From Candidatus Methylobacter favarea (GTDB taxonomy: Bacteria > Pseudomonadota > Gammaproteobacteria > Methylococcales > Methylomonadaceae): 64,000 nt of DNA. The position numbers and the translations under genes are program-made. A model generated the notes under the pieces. It ran no database searches and was not told the origin of the DNA. It saw only the letters and a program-made list of their open reading frames with translations. The stretch is from positions 60,613-124,612 of the forward strand of contig NZ_CADCXN010000069.1 of assembly GCF_902806695.1 (NCBI RefSeq), written 5' to 3'. Position 1 is the stretch's first letter, and the number at the start of each line of letters is the position of its first letter. Positions 61,699-64,000 of this stretch are shown one piece after another.

Positions 61699-61931
61699 AC
61701 ACTAAAACTAAAAGCACCATTTTTTTTCTCCTCGTAATAAACTTTGTTATTAAGAATGCTTTTGCGTTCGAACTTGGGGGGGGGACGCATTTCGGTCAAG
61801 GGCGTGGCGATCGGGTAATTGACGGATTCAAGGGTGCCAGTGCAAATACTATCCAGATTCAAGCCGGAACGTATCCTACTCTGATTTGGGTGGAGGGTGA
61901 CGCTAGACTTAGCGGCATCCTGCCGCAATGA
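61695..61931 (+). CDS. Short secreted protein, probably truncated
   Basis: A 78-residue frame with a clear signal peptide (residues 1-~24, ending NAFA) and then ELGGGTHFGQGRGDRVIDGF, which resembles the start of secreted glycosidase-like proteins of EPS clusters. The last ~30 residues do not continue that similarity. It overlaps both neighbours by ATGA (61695-61698 and 61928-61931), so it is translated in a coupled series. It may be a gene cut short by recombination that brought in the next glycosyltransferase. Confidence 0.55.
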   Translation: MNTKTKSTIFFLLVINFVIKNAFAFELGGGTHFGQGRGDRVIDGFKGASANTIQIQAGTYPTLIWVEGDARLSGILPQ

Positions 61932-63040
61932 TTACAATCAACGGTCGTTTTTTCTCTCGCCGACCTACCGGCGTCGACCGTTTTGCTTTCGAGGTGATTT
62001 CATCAATCAATGACTTGATTGAAGCGAATGACCCAGCCGTTAGAGGCTTGAGCTTTAGAATTATGTTACCTCCCGGCGTCACACCGGAGCAGGAGTTCCT
62101 ACATATTCCGAGGGAAACTGTGGGGCGGAACCACGGCCAATTATGGGAGCAATGGGATTTGCCACGTGCCTTACCGCCAGAGAGTTTGCTGTTAAGCCTT
62201 TGCAATACGGCTCCGGTCTTATCCTGTCAGCAAGTAGTAGTCATCCACGATGCCGCCACAGTAAAGATGCCCAAGGCATTCAGTCTAGCATTTCGTCTCT
62301 GGTATCGGATATTGATGCCGTTGCTTGGGCGAGTTTCCCGCAAGGTGCTGACGGTTTCTAGATTCTCTAGGCAAGAGATTGTGTCAGCCTTCGGTGTGCC
62401 GCAGGATAAAATTTCAGTGATAGTAGAGGGGGGCGAGCATATTTTACGTATCGCTCCAGATATGGCTGCTATTCAGAGTTTTGGCTTATCAATCCGCCCC
62501 TATGTGCTCGTGGTAAGTAGCATGGCGGCTCACAAAAATTTTCGTCTGGTGCTAGAGGCGATTTCCCGCCTTGGAAATCCTCCGTTCGATATTGCAATAG
62601 CAGGCGGTGCGAATTCGCGTGTATTTGGTGTCGCTGGCAGGATGGATTGCCAACGCGTAAAGTGGCTGGGATATGTGAGCGATTCAGAATTGCGATCTCT
62701 GTACGAATCAGCAATGTGCTTTGTGTTTCCTTCATTATATGAAGGGTTCGGAATTCCTCCGCTTGAAGCGATGAACTGCGGATGCCCGGTATTAGCTTCA
62801 CGTGCGGCGTCGATACCTGAAATATGCGGGGATGCGGCACTGTATTTTGATGCATATAACGCTAATGAACTTGCTGCTTTACTGATGCGGGTAGCCGATG
62901 ACCCTGCTTTGCGCGCTGAACTTGCGATAAAAGGGCATGCACGTGCGGCGCAGTTTTCCTGGGCGAGCGCTGCCCGCCAGATACTCGCCTCATTAAGCGA
63001 GGTTTCTTTAACAAAGTTTGTCAGGTTGGGTGATCATTAA
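61928..63040 (+). CDS. Glycosyltransferase family 4
   Basis: A 370-residue GT-B enzyme. The N-terminus [20 protein letters not shown] carries the typical GVDRF acceptor loop. The C-terminal lobe has [20 protein letters not shown] and the EX7E-type [17 protein letters not shown] (about residues 275-291), then [16 protein letters not shown]. It is last in the EPS series. GC content seems higher than in the TupA-like gene before it, which hints at separate origin. Its start overlaps the preceding stop. Confidence 0.93.
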   Translation: MITINGRFFSRRPTGVDRFAFEVISSINDLIEANDPAVRGLSFRIMLPPGVTPEQEFLHIPRETVGRNHGQLWEQWDLPRALPPESLLLSLCNTAPVLSCQQVVVIHDAATVKMPKAFSLAFRLWYRILMPLLGRVSRKVLTVSRFSRQEIVSAFGVPQDKISVIVEGGEHILRIAPDMAAIQSFGLSIRPYVLVVSSMAAHKNFRLVLEAISRLGNPPFDIAIAGGANSRVFGVAGRMDCQRVKWLGYVSDSELRSLYESAMCFVFPSLYEGFGIPPLEAMNCGCPVLASRAASIPEICGDAALYFDAYNANELAALLMRVADDPALRAELAIKGHARAAQFSWASAARQILASLSEVSLTKFVRLGDH

Positions 63041-63072
63041 CTCAATTTGCAGAAGTTTAGACTTAACCTGAA

Positions 63073-63098
63073 TGTCTGGATTGTTCTTGAACCAGACA
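63073..63098 (+). terminator. Hairpin after the last EPS glycosyltransferase
   Basis: A perfect stem TGTCTGG / CCAGACA (63073-63079 and 63092-63098) with a 12-base loop lies 33 bases after the stop codon. No T-run follows, so it is at best a weak or Rho-linked terminator. Confidence 0.4.
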
Positions 63099-63383
63099 GT
63101 CGACAAGCATGGTGGCGAATGTCGCTTAGGGTCGGGTTCGGGCTGTCAAAAGTTTTCGCTGAATGGCTGCTTAGTAGAACCTGACTGTCGATTCTTGAAG
63201 ACCAACCGGGACTGATTTTGCCCCGAATTCAAAGATACTCAGCCAAGCGACTATTTTCTTCTGAAGAGTTATACAGAATGACGGATTATTGATCGCTTTC
63301 CCGAAAAGTTAGGTCGCAATTATTCGTTATTTGCAAAACCTACCCGCGATAGCCATAATGGTTAAAATAACCTTTTTAACCAT

Positions 63384-63646
63384 TATGGAGCAAATACCAC
63401 GGTCAGTATGCCTTCAACCGAAGCCAAAACCCGTTTTGGCGCCTTGCTCGATAGGGCACAGCGCAACCCTGTGTGACCATTGAGAAAAAAAGTCGCCCCG
63501 TCGCGGTCATGATCTACGAAAGCGAATATGCGGCGTATCAACAGTTAAAACTGCAAGCCTTACAAGGCGACTTAAACGCAGGTATCCGTCAAGCCGACGA
63601 AGGCCAATTGGTGGACAGCGAAACTGCATTTAACGCGCTCATTTAA
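63384..63646 (+). pseudogene. Phd/YefM-type antitoxin with a 2-base insertion
   Basis: The frame SMPSTEAKTRFGALLDRAQ, then RNPV (from about 63402) runs into a stop. Removing two bases of the gtgtg string (about 63471-63475) restores TIEKKSRPVAVMIYESEYAA and the rest to LVDSETAFNALI, ending in TAA at 63644-63646. The whole restored protein has the Phd/YefM layout, so a 2-base duplication inactivated it. Confidence 0.85.
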
Positions 63647-63676
63647 AGCCGCTTGTTTTCAGGGCATCCTTACTAA

Positions 63677-63895
63677 GGCAACCGCAAGGTTTACCCCGTT
63701 GGCCCGGACGATTTAAAGGAAATACGGGATTACATTGCCCGGGACAAGCCCGGCGTTGCCTCCCAATACATGGCAATCAAACAAAAATGCGAACTATTGG
63801 CCCATTCTCCAGGGCTTGGCATTCAGCGGGATGAATACTGCAAGCTGTATAAATTCCCCGTCGGTTCGTATTTAATTTTAGGTATTGCTAATTAA
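63677..63895 (+). pseudogene. ParE/RelE-type toxin remnant
   Basis: A start-less frame of about 72 residues containing LKEIRDYIARDKPGVASQY, KCELLAHSPGLGIQRDEY and YKFPVGSYLI, the order seen in ParE toxins. An in-frame stop at 63674-63676 precedes it with no start codon. It ends early, losing the C-terminal strand that usually follows YLIFYR. Together with the broken antitoxin it is a dead module. Confidence 0.8.
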
Positions 63896-64000
63896 CTATA
63901 GATAATCTCATTATTTCTTTTAGCCATCAGAAGCCTTACGGAATATTCCAACATCTTTTGGCACTTGCTGTAGCATTTTGACTTGCGGCGCAACCTGGCA

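Larger units (their letters stand above)
63041..64000. other. Right-edge region with dead toxin-antitoxin genes
   Basis: After the last glycosyltransferase there is a hairpin (63073-63098), about 270 bases with nothing recognised, then the broken phd and parE-like frames, and about 100 unassigned bases to the window edge. Confidence 0.6.

Overview
The window looks like chromosome of a gammaproteobacterial methanotroph (order Methylococcales). It combines a gammaproteobacterial housekeeping backbone (smc-zipA-ligA, dapA-bamC-purL, 4.5S RNA-dnaX-ybaB-recR) with tetrahydromethanopterin (H4MPT) one-carbon genes: methenyl-H4MPT cyclohydrolase and beta-RFAP synthase. In Gammaproteobacteria the latter are typical of methane oxidisers. 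The assignment rests on gene content read by eye; no database search was run.

Layout. 1-12.1 kb: end of smc, zipA, ligA, a decayed 1.7-kb gap holding a compact cluster of DnaA-box-like sites, a SemiSWEET transporter, dapA-bamC, purL, a small membrane protein, and an hsp20 gene with a well-formed sigma-32-type promoter and a strong terminator. 12.5-15.6 kb (minus strand): hinT, recR, ybaB, dnaX and 4.5S RNA. 15.9-19.5 kb: a GH1-like glycosidase/SDR pair and a methyltransferase flanked by a duplicated gene fragment. 19.8-24.8 kb: a divergent accessory cluster of a GNAT/C39-peptidase fusion, an M14-like DUF2817 protein, a RimK-type ATP-grasp ligase and a FemAB-like acyltransferase, which suggests an unassigned amide-bond or peptide-tag pathway. 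24.9-31 kb: rubredoxin and its reductase, then a four-gene H4MPT operon in which an ATP-grasp protein is fused in frame to Mch. 31.3-34.3 kb: pntA-pntB.

34.4-63.0 kb is a large exopolysaccharide (EPS) region: an AlgI-like O-acetyltransferase with a partner, lipid-linked sugar transferases, an Eps-type export set (epsE, a fused epsF-epsG, a broken epsD, epsL), a WbaP/WcaJ-like initiating transferase, a HAF-repeat protein, a galactose-oxidase-like copper radical oxidase with CARDB repeats, three GT4 glycosyltransferases, a Wzx-like flippase, a Wzy-like polymerase and a TupA-like ATP-grasp. Remnants of IS3, IS5, ISAs1 and IS1-type elements, truncated genes and a dead Phd/ParE module show that the region has been repeatedly rearranged.

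A likely working model for the EPS region is as follows. The initiating transferase loads the first sugar on undecaprenyl phosphate. The GT4 enzymes extend it, Wzx flips and Wzy polymerises, and EpsF-G with EpsE and EpsL control length and export. The MBOAT pair, TupA-like protein and secreted copper oxidase would then decorate or oxidise the polymer.
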